Assembly: GCA_041398845.1 (NCBI GenBank)
Contig: JAWKTZ010000012.1
Span: forward strand, 310,001 to 374,000
DNA length: 64,000 bases
Source of the DNA: Fuerstiella sp041398845
GTDB taxonomy: Bacteria; Planctomycetota; Planctomycetia; Planctomycetales; Planctomycetaceae
Direction of reading: 5' to 3'
The notes beneath the pieces are model-generated. The model had not been told where the DNA came from and ran no database searches. It saw only the letters and a list, made by a program, of their open reading frames with translations. The position numbers were made by a program, and so were the translations under genes. Below, one piece after another: positions 11,699 to 21,496 of the stretch; position 1 is the first letter of the stretch, and each line of letters starts with the position of its first letter.

Positions 11699-14515
11699 TC
11701 AGTCGGGCCATTGAGTGACTTCGTTGGCGGCTTTGTGCAGGAGGCTGTCGATGGCCTGACCGAGATGTCCGGCAGACGGACTGACTCGAGCATTCAGCAG
11801 TGCCACAAAGTTCCGACCGTCGTGGCGGCGAATGAGTATTGTGGCGGTGCCGTTCAGCGAGCCCGTGTGCCAGTGATTGATCTTTCCACCATCCACAACT
11901 CGGTTGATCCAGCCCAGTGAATAGAATTTTTCTTCCGGAATCCCGTCTTTCTGATGACCGGCCAGCCCTGGTGGACGTTCGTGCATGAGCCGAATGCTGT
12001 CTGCGTTCAGAATGGGACAGTGATTCGGGTCGTCGAAGGCTGCGGCGAACTTCGCGAGATCCGTCGCTGACGCAATCCAGCCGCCGTGCGAATCCATCGC
12101 CTCCAGGTGCCACGCTCCATCCGGCCACGGAACTTCCTGGCCAAGGTCCTTCTGAAACACGGACTTGCCGGTTCCCGGTTGATAATAGCAAACCTCATTG
12201 GCGGCTCGGCCTTCTCTGTGAGTGGCACCGATCCGCATGGTCGTGATGCCGACAGGAGCGAGCACCTTTTCCTTCACATAGTCTTCGTAAGTCCGGTCGG
12301 TGAGTGTTTCGATGACTCGACCCAGCAGGCAATAGCCGAAGTTGGAATAGGCGTAGCGTTCGCCGGGAGCGAAATCCAGCGGGTGCCTGAACATGGCTTT
12401 GATGATCGTTGCCTGATCGGCTGGTGCATCGGTTCCTGTCTGCTGAGCGAATTCGACTGACCGAAACATGGCGTCGAACGATTTGTCGCGATCCCAGCCT
12501 CCGCGATGCTGCAGCAGGTGACGGATCGTGATATCGTGCCAGCGCGGATCAAATGCGTCTGCGGCGGTGGCGATGTCGTCTTTGTAGTTCAGCACCTCCA
12601 GGACTTTGTCATCGAGTTTCAGTTGCCCCTGTTCCACCAACTGCAGGATCGCCACGGCGGTGACGGGCTTTGAGATACTGGCGATGCGAAACAGGCTTTC
12701 CGGCACAACCTGTTCGCCTCTGGCAACATCGGCATAGCCGTATCCTCGAGCAAACACAACTCGACCACGATGTGTGACGGCAATCGAAGCACCGGGAACG
12801 CGATGTTCTTTCATGAAGTCATGCATGCGTCGGTCGTAAGCGGCGAATGCGGCTACGTCTTCGCCGGATTTCATATTGTGCGCCGCCTGTTCCATGCGAT
12901 AACCGGGGCCTCGAAGTACTCGACCAGGTCGAGCGTCCGTTTGTGTGCCGTCTTTCAGAACGATGACCCCATTCACAATGACGTGCTTCATTCCGTCTGA
13001 AACGGCGTGCGGATTCACAAAGTCAGCGTTGTCTTTCAGGCGGTCGTAGTCGAACGCAATGATGTCGGCCGCGAGTCCAACGGCAATGCGACCTCGGTCA
13101 TAGGCCAGCACGTCGTTGGCTGCGGCAGCACTGGCCTGAGCAACCGCCTGTTCCAGTGAGATGACTCCGAGGTCACGCACATATTTCGACAGCATTCGCG
13201 GAAACGCCCCGAAGGCTCGCGGATGCGATGCCGAACGACTGCCGCCGGCCGGGCCGACATCTGTACAGAAGGAAACAAAGTTCTGCTGCATGGCCAGAAT
13301 CTTGTTGGCGTCGGTCATGGTTTCGGGCAGCGCGAAGGCTCCGGCTTTCACCAGTCGGAAGAATGTGTCCCAGGGATCTTCGTTCTTTGCTTTTGCAATT
13401 GTCGCGACGGACTGACCGTCCAGCTCCTGATCGTCGGGAATGTTGCTGCGTCCAATCATGATGCGGTTCCAGTCGTGTCCGGCGTGCCGAAACCAGTTCT
13501 CCCAGCCGGACGTTGTTTCCATCTCGTGGCGAATCTCTGCTCGCAGTTCGGGATCGTCAAGGCGGTTTCTCAGACGATCATAGCCTTCCGCAAAGTGTCG
13601 CGGATGAATCAGCGCTGCGATGCCCAGACCGTTGTTGACATAGGGATAGATATCTGCCGTCACCTGTTCGCCGGCGGCGCGAGCGGCTTTGATTCTGGCA
13701 ATCGCAAGCTGCATCTTTCCCCAGTTTCCGCGACCGGCAGCCTTCAGATGAAAGATGTGAACGGGCGTCCTGCCTTCACGGCCGATCTCCAGAGCTTCGT
13801 CGACCGCTTCCAGCAGCCTGTCGCCTTCGTTGCGCATGTGAGTGAAATAGCGGCCACCGAACTCGCCGGCTGCTGCGGCCAGAGCCGCGATTTCTTCCGT
13901 TTCCGCATACACGGCCGGCGGATAAATCAACGCCGTGGAGACTCCGATCGCACCCGCTTTCATTCCTTCCCGGACAAGGTCCTGCATCTGCTTCAGTTCG
14001 TCAGGCGAGGGACGTCGATCCGCTTCGCCAAGAACCATGCGACGCACCTGAGTGTGTCCGACTGTCTGCACGATGTTGACGGGAAGGCCTTTGCATTCCA
14101 CCAGAGCGAAGTAGTCGGCCATGGTCGAATAGCCTTTGTGCCTGGCCTCGTCATCACTGAGCGGAGCGGCGGATCCGCCTTCTCCCGCATTGATCGTGGT
14201 GATGCCCTGAGTCAGCAGGTTGATGGCGGATTTGGGGTCTTCGATCATTGGCGAGGCCGTCTGGCCCATCATGTCGATGAATCCCGGAGCCACAATCAGT
14301 CCCGTGGCATCAATCATGACATCGGCTTTGTCGGCGGCGATGTGTCCGATTCGCACAATCTTTCCGTCAGCAATGCCGATGTCGGCGGCATACCACGGTG
14401 CCCCGCTGCCATCGACGATCCTGCCGCCACGAATGACGATGTCGAGTCTGTCGGCCGCCAGTGACGACGGTGCGGTCAGCGCTACGATCGCAATCACAAA
14501 GAAGCAATGTTTCAT
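11699..14515 (-). CDS. N-acyl-D-amino-acid deacylase-like amidohydrolase fused to a beta-lactamase-type serine hydrolase
   Basis: The 938-residue protein begins with a signal peptide (residues 1-21, cleavage after SSLAA). Residues about 25-520 are a D-aminoacylase-like amidohydrolase: GGRIVDGSGAPW, TVGHTQVRR, YFTHMRNEGDR, HIFHLKAAGRGNW and FCTDVGPAGG match the family. Residues about 560-930 are a class C beta-lactamase/D-Ala-D-Ala carboxypeptidase-like domain, with SISK as SxxK near 611, YSN near 720 and HTG in place of KTG near 879. The first amidohydrolase metal motif, usually GFID-x-H-x-H, reads GFIDMMGQ and lacks both histidines. A periplasmic role in D-amino-acid or peptidoglycan-fragment turnover is inferred. 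It is last in a minus-strand run after nadK and the LysM gene. Confidence 0.88.
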   Translation of the reverse strand: MKHCFFVIAIVALTAPSSLAADRLDIVIRGGRIVDGSGAPWYAADIGIADGKIVRIGHIAADKADVMIDATGLIVAPGFIDMMGQTASPMIEDPKSAINLLTQGITTINAGEGGSAAPLSDDEARHKGYSTMADYFALVECKGLPVNIVQTVGHTQVRRMVLGEADRRPSPDELKQMQDLVREGMKAGAIGVSTALIYPPAVYAETEEIAALAAAAGEFGGRYFTHMRNEGDRLLEAVDEALEIGREGRTPVHIFHLKAAGRGNWGKMQLAIARIKAARAAGEQVTADIYPYVNNGLGIAALIHPRHFAEGYDRLRNRLDDPELRAEIRHEMETTSGWENWFRHAGHDWNRIMIGRSNIPDDQELDGQSVATIAKAKNEDPWDTFFRLVKAGAFALPETMTDANKILAMQQNFVSFCTDVGPAGGSRSASHPRAFGAFPRMLSKYVRDLGVISLEQAVAQASAAAANDVLAYDRGRIAVGLAADIIAFDYDRLKDNADFVNPHAVSDGMKHVIVNGVIVLKDGTQTDARPGRVLRGPGYRMEQAAHNMKSGEDVAAFAAYDRRMHDFMKEHRVPGASIAVTHRGRVVFARGYGYADVARGEQVVPESLFRIASISKPVTAVAILQLVEQGQLKLDDKVLEVLNYKDDIATAADAFDPRWHDITIRHLLQHRGGWDRDKSFDAMFRSVEFAQQTGTDAPADQATIIKAMFRHPLDFAPGERYAYSNFGYCLLGRVIETLTDRTYEDYVKEKVLAPVGITTMRIGATHREGRAANEVCYYQPGTGKSVFQKDLGQEVPWPDGAWHLEAMDSHGGWIASATDLAKFAAAFDDPNHCPILNADSIRLMHERPPGLAGHQKDGIPEEKFYSLGWINRVVDGGKINHWHTGSLNGTATILIRRHDGRNFVALLNARVSPSAGHLGQAIDSLLHKAANEVTQWPD

Positions 14516-14534
14516 GAGAAGCCTTCATAGTCGC

Positions 14535-14554
14535 CGTCACGCTCCGCCGTGACG
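14535..14554. other. Short GC-rich hairpin
   Basis: CGTCACG (14,535-14,541) and CGTGACG (14,548-14,554) form a 7 bp stem with a six-base loop between the LysM gene and the amidohydrolase gene. There is no T-tract on either strand, so a terminator role is doubtful. Confidence 0.4.
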
Positions 14555-14651
14555 AATGCGGCAGAATGACTGTCGAATGTTAAAAACGCGGAGTGCGCGG
14601 AAGAAGCCGGGTTTGGGAGTGTTCTTCTTCTCAGCAGCAGCAATCGACGCA

Positions 14652-15317
14652 TTAGAAACGCTGGACTCGCGGAACGCGAATGGCTTTGCCTACTTTCAGG
14701 CGATCGGGGCTTTCCATGCGGTCACGGTTCATTTCGTAGAGCTCCCGATAACGACTTTGAGCTCCCAGAAAGCGTTCAGAGATCCCAGACAGCGTGTCGC
14801 CGAATTTCACCGTGTATTCTTCAAACGGAATGTCTGTCTTTGCAGTCGCTGGAGGCGATTCTTTGGCGGTTCCGGACAGTACATCGGCCAGCGATGGAGC
14901 GTCTGACTCTTCATCCGCTGTTCGAATGTCCGCGTCTTCGGGAACATCGTTGAGTTCCGGCGGAGGTGTAAACGTCAGACGTTCGGCCGGCACCACCGCA
15001 GCGACTGACGGCACAGCAGGCTCAACAGGACGCTGGCCACCGATCGGCAACGGAGCTTCGCTGGCCTGTCGAGCCTGATCAAACAGTTCCGACAAAGTCC
15101 ATTCGGGTTCGCCGTCCCCGGGCTCATCGGTTTCAGGAAGATCAGGTTCCAGATACACAGCCACATCGCGATCACGCAGGCGTTGGTTCAGTTCCACCTG
15201 TCTGCGCGCGGAAAGCCCTTCGTCTTCGGCGAGTGGTTCGTTACGAAAAAACAACGCGGCCACCACACCGATGAGTAGGATGCCCATTGCAATTCCGATT
15301 TTTCGATCCGGATGCAT
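14652..15317 (-). CDS. Membrane-anchored LysM-domain protein
   Basis: A single hydrophobic segment (GIAMGILLIGVVAALFF, about residues 7-23) follows the chosen ATG at 15,317. An upstream in-frame ATG at 15,380 would add 21 residues before the helix. The middle is a long acidic, proline-rich and probably disordered region. The last 50 residues form a LysM domain (YTVKFGDTLSGISERFLG, then LYEMNRDRM and LKVGKAIRVP), which in the family binds N-acetylglucosamine-containing glycans such as peptidoglycan. No catalytic domain is present. It lies between nadK upstream and the amidohydrolase gene downstream, on the same strand. A cell-envelope scaffold role is inferred. Confidence 0.8.
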   Translation of the reverse strand: MHPDRKIGIAMGILLIGVVAALFFRNEPLAEDEGLSARRQVELNQRLRDRDVAVYLEPDLPETDEPGDGEPEWTLSELFDQARQASEAPLPIGGQRPVEPAVPSVAAVVPAERLTFTPPPELNDVPEDADIRTADEESDAPSLADVLSGTAKESPPATAKTDIPFEEYTVKFGDTLSGISERFLGAQSRYRELYEMNRDRMESPDRLKVGKAIRVPRVQRF

Positions 15318-15581
15318 GGTTGCTTCAGACGCCTGTTGGAATCGACCGCATGCGGGGGAATTGGCCCTTTTTCCCCGCATGCAGCCTCACGGAAACCTGT
15401 TCACAGTGATTCGATTCTGCCGCGCTGTCAGACAAAACGATCGGCAGAATCCGCCGGATGACCCGTCCTCTAACACTTCGGACGTCGAGACCCGGGTCTT
15501 CAGCCAAATGTACAGATTCGGCGGGAATGAACTCCGATGCCGAGCCGTCGTTGCGAATCCTGCTGATTCCAGGGGTGCTGC

Positions 15582-16448
15582 CTACAGACCTTTGCGTTCA
15601 CGATAATCCAACTGTCCGCGCCAGCCCAGTTTTCGGTGCAGAATGTTGTAATAGCTGTGTCCCGAAAAACGGACCAGCTTGAACGTTGCATCAGCTCGCC
15701 GCACGACGATGCGATCTTCCGACGTCACCGGTCGACTGATCTGCCCGTCAATCACCAGCATGACTCCGTCCGGAGCATCCGTGACGGTCAGAGCATAAGT
15801 GCGTTCTGCGGAATCCACGATGGGACGAACTGTGAGGGTGTGAGGACAGATTGGCGTGATGCAAAACGCCTGCAGGTCCTGTCTCAGAATGGGTCCGCCC
15901 GCCGACAGATTGTGAGCCGTTGAACCCACCGGCGTGCTCACAATCAGACCGTCACAACTGAACGTGGTGGCAGGCAGATTGTCGATTTCCAGATTGATGT
16001 CCAGCATCTTCAGCGATCCGGCTGATGTCACGGTGACTTCATTCAGCCCCAGATCCGTCTGCACCTGTCCATTGGGGCCATGATGTCGGCATTCAAACAT
16101 CAGATGCTCGGCCACTTCGTAGTCGCCATTTTTCAGGGCCGACAGGTTGTCGCAGAATTCGCCCGGAGTCAGATCGGCCAGAAATCCCAGCCGTCCCAGA
16201 TTGATCCCGACGATCGGAACCTGCCGGTCTCCGAGTTGCCGACAGCCGCGCAGAATGGACCCGTCACCTCCCAGCACTACAACCAGATCCGCATGCACAT
16301 TGCCGATGGAATGGCCACGAGAAAACGTACCGACCAGTTCGACTCCGTCCGCCGCCTCCAGCATCGGCAGCAGAGAAGACAACGCGTCCAGAACTTCCGG
16401 ACGATCACTGCCTGTCAATACAATCAATTTCAAATTCGGCTGAGGCAT
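15582..16448 (-). CDS. nadK: NAD kinase
   Basis: The 288-residue protein phosphorylates NAD to NADP in the cytoplasm. Diagnostic features are VVLGGDGSILR near residues 55-65 (the GGDGS nucleotide-binding motif), PIVGINLGRLGFLAD, FSCDGLIVSTPVGSTAHNLSAGG split over the NE/D and TPTGSTAY-type positions, and SAERTYALTV. Length fits the bacterial family. The start ATG opens MPQPNLKLIV, which leads straight into the first Rossmann-like strand. The downstream same-strand gene is a LysM protein about 265 bases away. Confidence is high. Confidence 0.93.
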   Translation of the reverse strand: MPQPNLKLIVLTGSDRPEVLDALSSLLPMLEAADGVELVGTFSRGHSIGNVHADLVVVLGGDGSILRGCRQLGDRQVPIVGINLGRLGFLADLTPGEFCDNLSALKNGDYEVAEHLMFECRHHGPNGQVQTDLGLNEVTVTSAGSLKMLDINLEIDNLPATTFSCDGLIVSTPVGSTAHNLSAGGPILRQDLQAFCITPICPHTLTVRPIVDSAERTYALTVTDAPDGVMLVIDGQISRPVTSEDRIVVRRADATFKLVRFSGHSYYNILHRKLGWRGQLDYRERKGL

Positions 16449-16808
16449 GACGGAATTCAGGGTTTCAGAGATCGTTGAGTTGGTTGCGGCTCGTCAATCT
16501 CGCACAAAACGAATTCGAAGTCGATCTCAGAAGTTTACAACCGCCAGACAAAATCCGGACTGGCTCCCGCATAAAGCGAAATCGGCTCGGAACGCCCGGC
16601 TCACCAGACGACCTGTCTCGGTTTCGCCTGCAAATCGACTCTTTGTGGTTCCTGCCGTTGCCCGGAAAGGCCGATCTTTCCGGGGTTCAGCAGCGGACGG
16701 CGAGTCGGCGAGTCGGCCAAATTGGTCGTATAACAGCGCAACCATCGCGGAATCGGCAGTTCCGTCATACTGATTGCCTGACTGGCACCGAACCGTGGTC
16801 GCAACGTT
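16449..16808. other. Intergenic region, nothing recognised
   Basis: About 360 bases between nadK and the CxxCH protein gene, both on the minus strand. I see no strong hairpin, repeat family member or convincing small gene, although it should contain the nadK promoter. Confidence 0.4.
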
Positions 16809-17990
16809 CTAATCCTCGTTGTTCAGGTACAATGAAACATTCTGCTGAGGCGTTTGCAATTGTTCGGCAACTTTGTTTCGCACCATTTCCGGCAGAGCAC
16901 GGAAGAAGTGGGAGTCCGTTGTGTAACTGTGCGGTGCTTCAAACAGGCGGGTTTTCAGATTGAAGCGTCGCAGCGCCCGATGCTGCTCGTCCGTCGAACT
17001 TCGCTGCGAGAACTCAGCCGCGAACGAACTTGTGCCCTGAATTGGATGTTCCAGTTGCAGTTCGTTCTTAAACAACAAGTGATCGACAAGCTTGCCGGCT
17101 TCCTGTTTCCATGCGGCATCGTCAGCGGCTTCTCGCTGTTGATGCTGGTCAATCTGCCATGCGTAGTTGGTGCGGACCATCAGGTTGTGAGCGTCGATCT
17201 GGTGCTCGAAGACCATCAAGGCCACGATGTCGCTGTGCGGTGTCAGTTGTTTCGACAGATCCGTCAATGCCGACAGATCGGTAATGTTGGCTCCGGCGAC
17301 ATTGTCGACCGGTTGCTTTGGACGCTTGTTGTCCGGCAACTGAAAATTGCCAAGGTGACGAGCTTCTCCGTGAGTTCCCGTGACGAACCAGCCGCCCCAG
17401 CGTTTGTTCAGCGGCGAACTGTGATCGGTGCGAAAACTTCCGGCGGAAATCACGGGTTCACCCTCGGGATCGGTCATCATCGATCGCACCTGCAGGCCGG
17501 GAATGCTTTTTGTTCGCGACGACGCGTGGCAGGTCATGCAGCGAGCCACCTGGCGTTCGAACTTCGGTGCGGTCGGATCCTGGTCGAGCGTGTAAAACAC
17601 CATACCCAGCTTGTCGTCCGGCACGATGATCTCCAGCATGCCATCCGGCACGTAACCCACATAGGCATCGTCTCCGAAATATAAGGCTCGAGCATTCTGT
17701 GGACTGATCAACGGTCGCTGCAGACTGCTCTTCAGAAACGTCAGCATCTGAGACGATTCGGGAACATTCAGTTCCTTCAAAACCGATCGCAGATATCCAA
17801 ACTGGTCTTCAAACGGGAGCGACTTTTCACCGCTGTCGATCAACGTCTGCAGCTTTGACACCACGTTGTCGGGCGTCGCATTGGTGTAGTTGATGGGCTC
17901 GCTCTCAAAGTCCAGCGGCGGCGCTGCGAACGCACTGCCGAACGTGAACAGTGAACACAAGCAGAACGTAACGTTCACAATCGTTCGCAT
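16809..17990 (-). CDS. Exported protein with a single CxxCH haem-binding motif
   Basis: A signal peptide (MRTIVNVTFCLCSLFTFGSAFA) follows the chosen ATG at 17,990, which has GGAAG five bases upstream. An earlier ATG at 18,056 overlaps the upstream gene stop as ATGA and would add 22 residues. The CMTCH motif in VARCMTCHASS (near residue 150) can attach c-type haem; no second CxxCH is seen. A WGGWFVTGTHGE segment and a C-terminal HFFRALP region have no function I can name. It directly follows the PQQ propeller gene in what is probably one transcript, so a shared periplasmic electron-transfer or oxidation role is possible but unproven. Confidence 0.65.
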   Translation of the reverse strand: MRTIVNVTFCLCSLFTFGSAFAAPPLDFESEPINYTNATPDNVVSKLQTLIDSGEKSLPFEDQFGYLRSVLKELNVPESSQMLTFLKSSLQRPLISPQNARALYFGDDAYVGYVPDGMLEIIVPDDKLGMVFYTLDQDPTAPKFERQVARCMTCHASSRTKSIPGLQVRSMMTDPEGEPVISAGSFRTDHSSPLNKRWGGWFVTGTHGEARHLGNFQLPDNKRPKQPVDNVAGANITDLSALTDLSKQLTPHSDIVALMVFEHQIDAHNLMVRTNYAWQIDQHQQREAADDAAWKQEAGKLVDHLLFKNELQLEHPIQGTSSFAAEFSQRSSTDEQHRALRRFNLKTRLFEAPHSYTTDSHFFRALPEMVRNKVAEQLQTPQQNVSLYLNNED

Positions 17991-18052
17991 GCGATCTTCC
18001 GTGGCAAGATGCAGGGACTGAATTTTGCGTGGTGGAGCCGATAAGCAGGATT

Positions 18053-19678
18053 TCATTTGTCGTCTCCTTCCACTGCAGAAACCTTCACAGCCTTCACTTC
18101 GCCGACATCATTCGAGGCTTTGCGAAGGCAATACACTTTGCCTCCCGTGCGAATCACCAGCGAACCGTTCACAGCCGCGTAACCGTACTGAACCGGATCC
18201 GCAAACGTGCGTCCGTCGCGAGTCGATGGACGACCGCCATTTTCCGAAGAATTGCCGTCCGCTGCGGGTCGAGTCGGACGACCGCCACCAGTCTCGTTCG
18301 AACCACGACCCTGGCTCGAATCACCTCCCGGTCGGCCACCACGCCGCTCGGGCTGTTCGTTGCTGCCGATGTCAGCGGTGGCGTCGCCAGCCGGTTTGGT
18401 TTCTTTAGACGGATCATCGGAAGTTCCGCCGTGCTGATGGCCTCGTTCTTCGCGACGCTTCACATCGGCTTCGCCCGCTTCCACAGCACCTTCGATCAGT
18501 TCATTCTTTGCGATGATATTGAAATCACGACCAGCGGCGATGACGGTCGTGAGTCCATCTTTGCCGAACAGGTAGATGTGATCACCGAGTGCCAGTGGAG
18601 TGGCCCAGCACAGTTGGCCGGAACGTTTGGTGTAGACCGATTCACCGGTTTCGGCGTCAAAGCAATATAGAACTCCGACGTTGTTCACCCAGTACGCCAG
18701 TCCCTGATGCACCATCGGCGAACCAAACGACGGCATGGCTTTGGCCACTTTCCACAGGACTTTGGTTTCGAACCCGTCGTCGGTTTTCACGACCTGCATG
18801 GCGAAGTTGGATTCTTTGGCTTCGTCAAGCTGTTCGTCGTGCATACCCGGAGAAGCACTGATCAAAAAGCGACTGTCGCCAAACGGCAGAGGCGTCGTAC
18901 TGCGATTGCCTCCAACGCCTTCCATTGTCCACATCTGTTCGCCAGTGGCCGGATCGTAGCCATCAACACTTCCTGCCGAACTGACGACAACCTGCGGCTG
19001 CCCGCAGATGTCCAGCACGATGGGCGAAGCGTAACTTTGTCGGCTGAAGCGTTCCGTCTGCCATTTCGTTTCGCCGGTGGCCTTGTCCACAGCCAGCAGA
19101 TACGACGGTCCTTCGTGATCGACCAGAACAAACACGCTGTCGTCTGTCTGAGCCACCGACGACGCGAGGCCGATGCGCACTTCGAATTCACCGAATTCTT
19201 CCACCAGGTTACGAACCCACTGTTCTTTCCCGTCGTGCGACAACGCAATCAGCTTGCCGGTTTCAAAGAACGCGTAGACTCGCTCAGCATCCACCGCCGG
19301 AGTCGGAGCAGACCGGCTTTGAAAATAGTTGCTGCGAACCGGTTGAGCCGATTCCGTCTTGAAATCCCACAGCTTCCTGCCGTCGGCCAGAGACAACGCG
19401 GTTACGTGACAGTCTTCCTTCATGTTGCCGTCGATGGAGGTCACAAACACCTTGTCGCCCCAGATCAGCGGGCTGGACTGTCCTGTTCCAACCAGTTCCG
19501 CCTGCCAGCTCACATTGCTGGTCGGCGACCATTCCAGCGGCAGCGTCGCAGGATCAATTGCCGTCGCGCCCATGCCCAGAAACCCGGGCCAGCGTTCGGG
19601 GCTGCCTGCTTTTTCTTCCCCCGAAGTGAACTGCCCTGAAAACAAAAGAATACCAAGGACCAACAGTACACGTTGCAT
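18053..19678 (-). CDS. PQQ-type beta-propeller protein, exported, with disordered Gly/Arg-rich insertion
   Basis: The 541-residue protein opens with a signal peptide (MQRVLLVLGILLFSGQFTSG). Repeated propeller blades show A-L-x-x-x-D-G-x-x-x-W signatures (TALSLADGRKLW, LAVDKATGETKW, DGYDPATGEQMW, YCFDAETGESVY), as in BamB and quinoprotein-like propellers that are abundant in planctomycetes. Between about residues 405 and 495 the fold is interrupted by a low-complexity, RGG-rich segment (ERRGGRPGGDSS and similar). The final blade (YGYAAVNGSLVIRTGGKVYCLR) follows it. Whether it binds a cofactor is not visible. Its stop overlaps a possible start of the CxxCH gene. Confidence 0.8.
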   Translation of the reverse strand: MQRVLLVLGILLFSGQFTSGEEKAGSPERWPGFLGMGATAIDPATLPLEWSPTSNVSWQAELVGTGQSSPLIWGDKVFVTSIDGNMKEDCHVTALSLADGRKLWDFKTESAQPVRSNYFQSRSAPTPAVDAERVYAFFETGKLIALSHDGKEQWVRNLVEEFGEFEVRIGLASSVAQTDDSVFVLVDHEGPSYLLAVDKATGETKWQTERFSRQSYASPIVLDICGQPQVVVSSAGSVDGYDPATGEQMWTMEGVGGNRSTTPLPFGDSRFLISASPGMHDEQLDEAKESNFAMQVVKTDDGFETKVLWKVAKAMPSFGSPMVHQGLAYWVNNVGVLYCFDAETGESVYTKRSGQLCWATPLALGDHIYLFGKDGLTTVIAAGRDFNIIAKNELIEGAVEAGEADVKRREERGHQHGGTSDDPSKETKPAGDATADIGSNEQPERRGGRPGGDSSQGRGSNETGGGRPTRPAADGNSSENGGRPSTRDGRTFADPVQYGYAAVNGSLVIRTGGKVYCLRKASNDVGEVKAVKVSAVEGDDK

Positions 19679-19725
19679 TGAGATGTTTCCTGAAGAGTGT
19701 TGAGGAGTTCAATAAGTATCTGTTC

Positions 19726-19745
19726 GTTTAACCCGTGGCCGACAG
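19726..19745. repeat. Left fragment of palindromic repeat family B, split by the IS
   Basis: GTTTAACCCGTGGCCGACAG matches the left arm of the intact family member at 60,409-60,479. Its last seven bases, CCGACAG (19,739-19,745), recur at 21,497-21,503 on the other side of the IS and look like a target-site duplication. Confidence 0.8.
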
Positions 19746-21496
19746 AGACTGCGGGAAAAGATGTATCGCGAATTTGGTGAATTGTTCACAATAGGGGATT
19801 AGATTTGCAGGCTCAGGCTGAGAATTGGTCGGGAAGGAATCCGATGTTGAATGCGTACAAGGCTCCGGTGTTTACTGATCAGGATCGAGTGCTGTTTGAT
19901 CGGCTGGTGCCGTATGACCATTGGACTCGCAGAGCCGACGCGCGGATCGACTTTCTCGCACTGCGAAAATCGATTGAGCATCACTTCAGCAGCGAAGGGC
20001 GTCCTGCAGTTGAGCCCGTTCTTTGTCTGAAGCTTGAGTTCCTCATGTTTCATGATGGCCTGTCGGATCGGCACGTCTTTGCGAAAGCGAAGACCGACAT
20101 TGCCTATCGATTGTTTCTCGGCCTTGGGCTGAATGATCACCTGCCGGACGTCAGTACTCTGCGAGGCTTTCGAAGTCGGCTGGGTGTCGAAGGTCACAAG
20201 GCGGTCTTTCATCAACTGCTCAGTCAGGCTCGCGGCCATGGATTGGTGAAGGATCGACTGCGAATCAAAGATGCCACGCATGCTGGCGGACATTGCGATT
20301 CCGGCCGGACTGCGGGTTGATCGCGCAGGCCTTCGCAACAAGCTGCCGATTTGCGGCCGAACGCTTCGCTGCTGGAGTGCGTTGTGGGTGAACGTAAAAG
20401 TGCATCGAATTCATCCGGACGTCGACGGATTCGCAGGACGATGGCTTGTCTGATCGCTCGTGTCGACCTGCGTGACATCGTCGACTGGCCACAAAGCTGT
20501 CCGCGCCTGAGGACGCCGATTCGAACGCAGCATGGGAAACACTGCAAAAAGCCATCGAAATCGCTCAAAAAGCGTTGAACGGCATGACGATCCCAAAGCG
20601 GCTCGCAAGCTTCGTGTGCGCTGCTGTTGATCCTCGATGCGCGCGCGGTAAGCACGGCGACTATTACGATGGCTACTTTACGGATGTATGATCGATGCCG
20701 ACAGTGAACTGTTCACGGCCATTGATGTTCTGCCTGCAGACGGCAACGAAACTGCTGATACCCTGAATCTGCTGGATCAGGAACAATCGGCTCATGGAAA
20801 TGTGATTGAACAGATCTCGATCGACGGCGCAGGTTTCGATGGCTCGCTGATTCGTGAACTGGAGTCTCGCGGGATCACGCCCTTCGTTCCTCCCAAAGAA
20901 CCTTCGAATGGCGGTCGCTTCACAACGGCTGATTTTCAATTCAGCGAAGACGGATCTCATGCGACATGTCCCGCTGGCCATCGCTCTCAATATCGCCAAG
21001 CGCGATGACGCTCGTCACACCACGTCGTTTCGATTCGCGAAAGAGACCTGCCATGCGTGTCCGCTGACGAAACAATGTATCGCCGCCAATCAGAAACATG
21101 GCCGAAGCGTCAAGCTCAATGACTACGACCGGAATACGCTCTTCTTGCGGGAACGCCGCCAGACCGACGAGTATGCTGCCGTGAAACAGGAACATCCGAA
21201 AGTGGAACGTCGGCTCGGTGAACTGGTGAATCGCCTCAGCAGTCGCTGAGCGCTACCGCGGGCTGGGTCGAGTGCGGGTTCAGAAGTTGATTGAGGGAAC
21301 AGTTCATAACGTGAAGCGGATGCTCCGACTTCTGGACCGCGAAACGGGGTTCGCGATCCTGTAAACGATCGGCCTCCCGGCCACGGCAAGCCGACATCGA
21401 CGCCACCTATTCCCAAACCCGCCGCCATACAGCGGAATGGAAACCCAACGAATACCAACAACAACCCAAACCACCAAAACCCTTCTCCCGCTGCCT
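19746..21496 (+). mobile_element. Decayed IS1182-like insertion sequence (1,751 bp)
   Basis: The ends are imperfect inverted repeats: AGACTGCGGGAAAAG at the left, and AGGCAGCGGGAGAAG as the reverse complement of the right end, with 12 of 15 matching. The direct repeat CCGACAG flanks both sides. The interior encodes a frameshifted IS1182/DDE-type transposase on the plus strand. Removing the element and one CCGACAG copy restores a palindrome with 24 bp perfect arms, which supports the boundaries. The family name comes from transposase motifs, not from a database search. Confidence 0.82.
19844..21364 (+). pseudogene. IS1182-family transposase, frameshifted
   Basis: The N-terminal frame from the ATG at 19,844 (MLNAYKAPVFTDQDRVLFD) holds the DUF772-like region (LKLEFLMFHDGLSDRHVF, then YRLFLGLGLND) and ends at 20,320. 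The continuation appears in other frames: MLADIAIPAGLRVDRAG near 20,283, then DADSELFTAIDVLPADGNE from 20,697 with VIEQISIDGAGFD. A zinc-ribbon-like CHACPLTKQC lies near 21,048, and a C-terminal RYRGLGRV...HNVKRMLRLL segment ends at the TAA at 21,364. At least two or three frame changes are needed to read through, so the element cannot encode its own active transposase. It lies between the PQQ gene and a DUF1559 gene. Confidence 0.82.

Noticed and set aside
13223..14464. 413-codon plus-strand open frame opposite the amidohydrolase gene
   Set aside because: No recognisable domain; the minus strand encodes a clear enzyme fusion with signal peptide.
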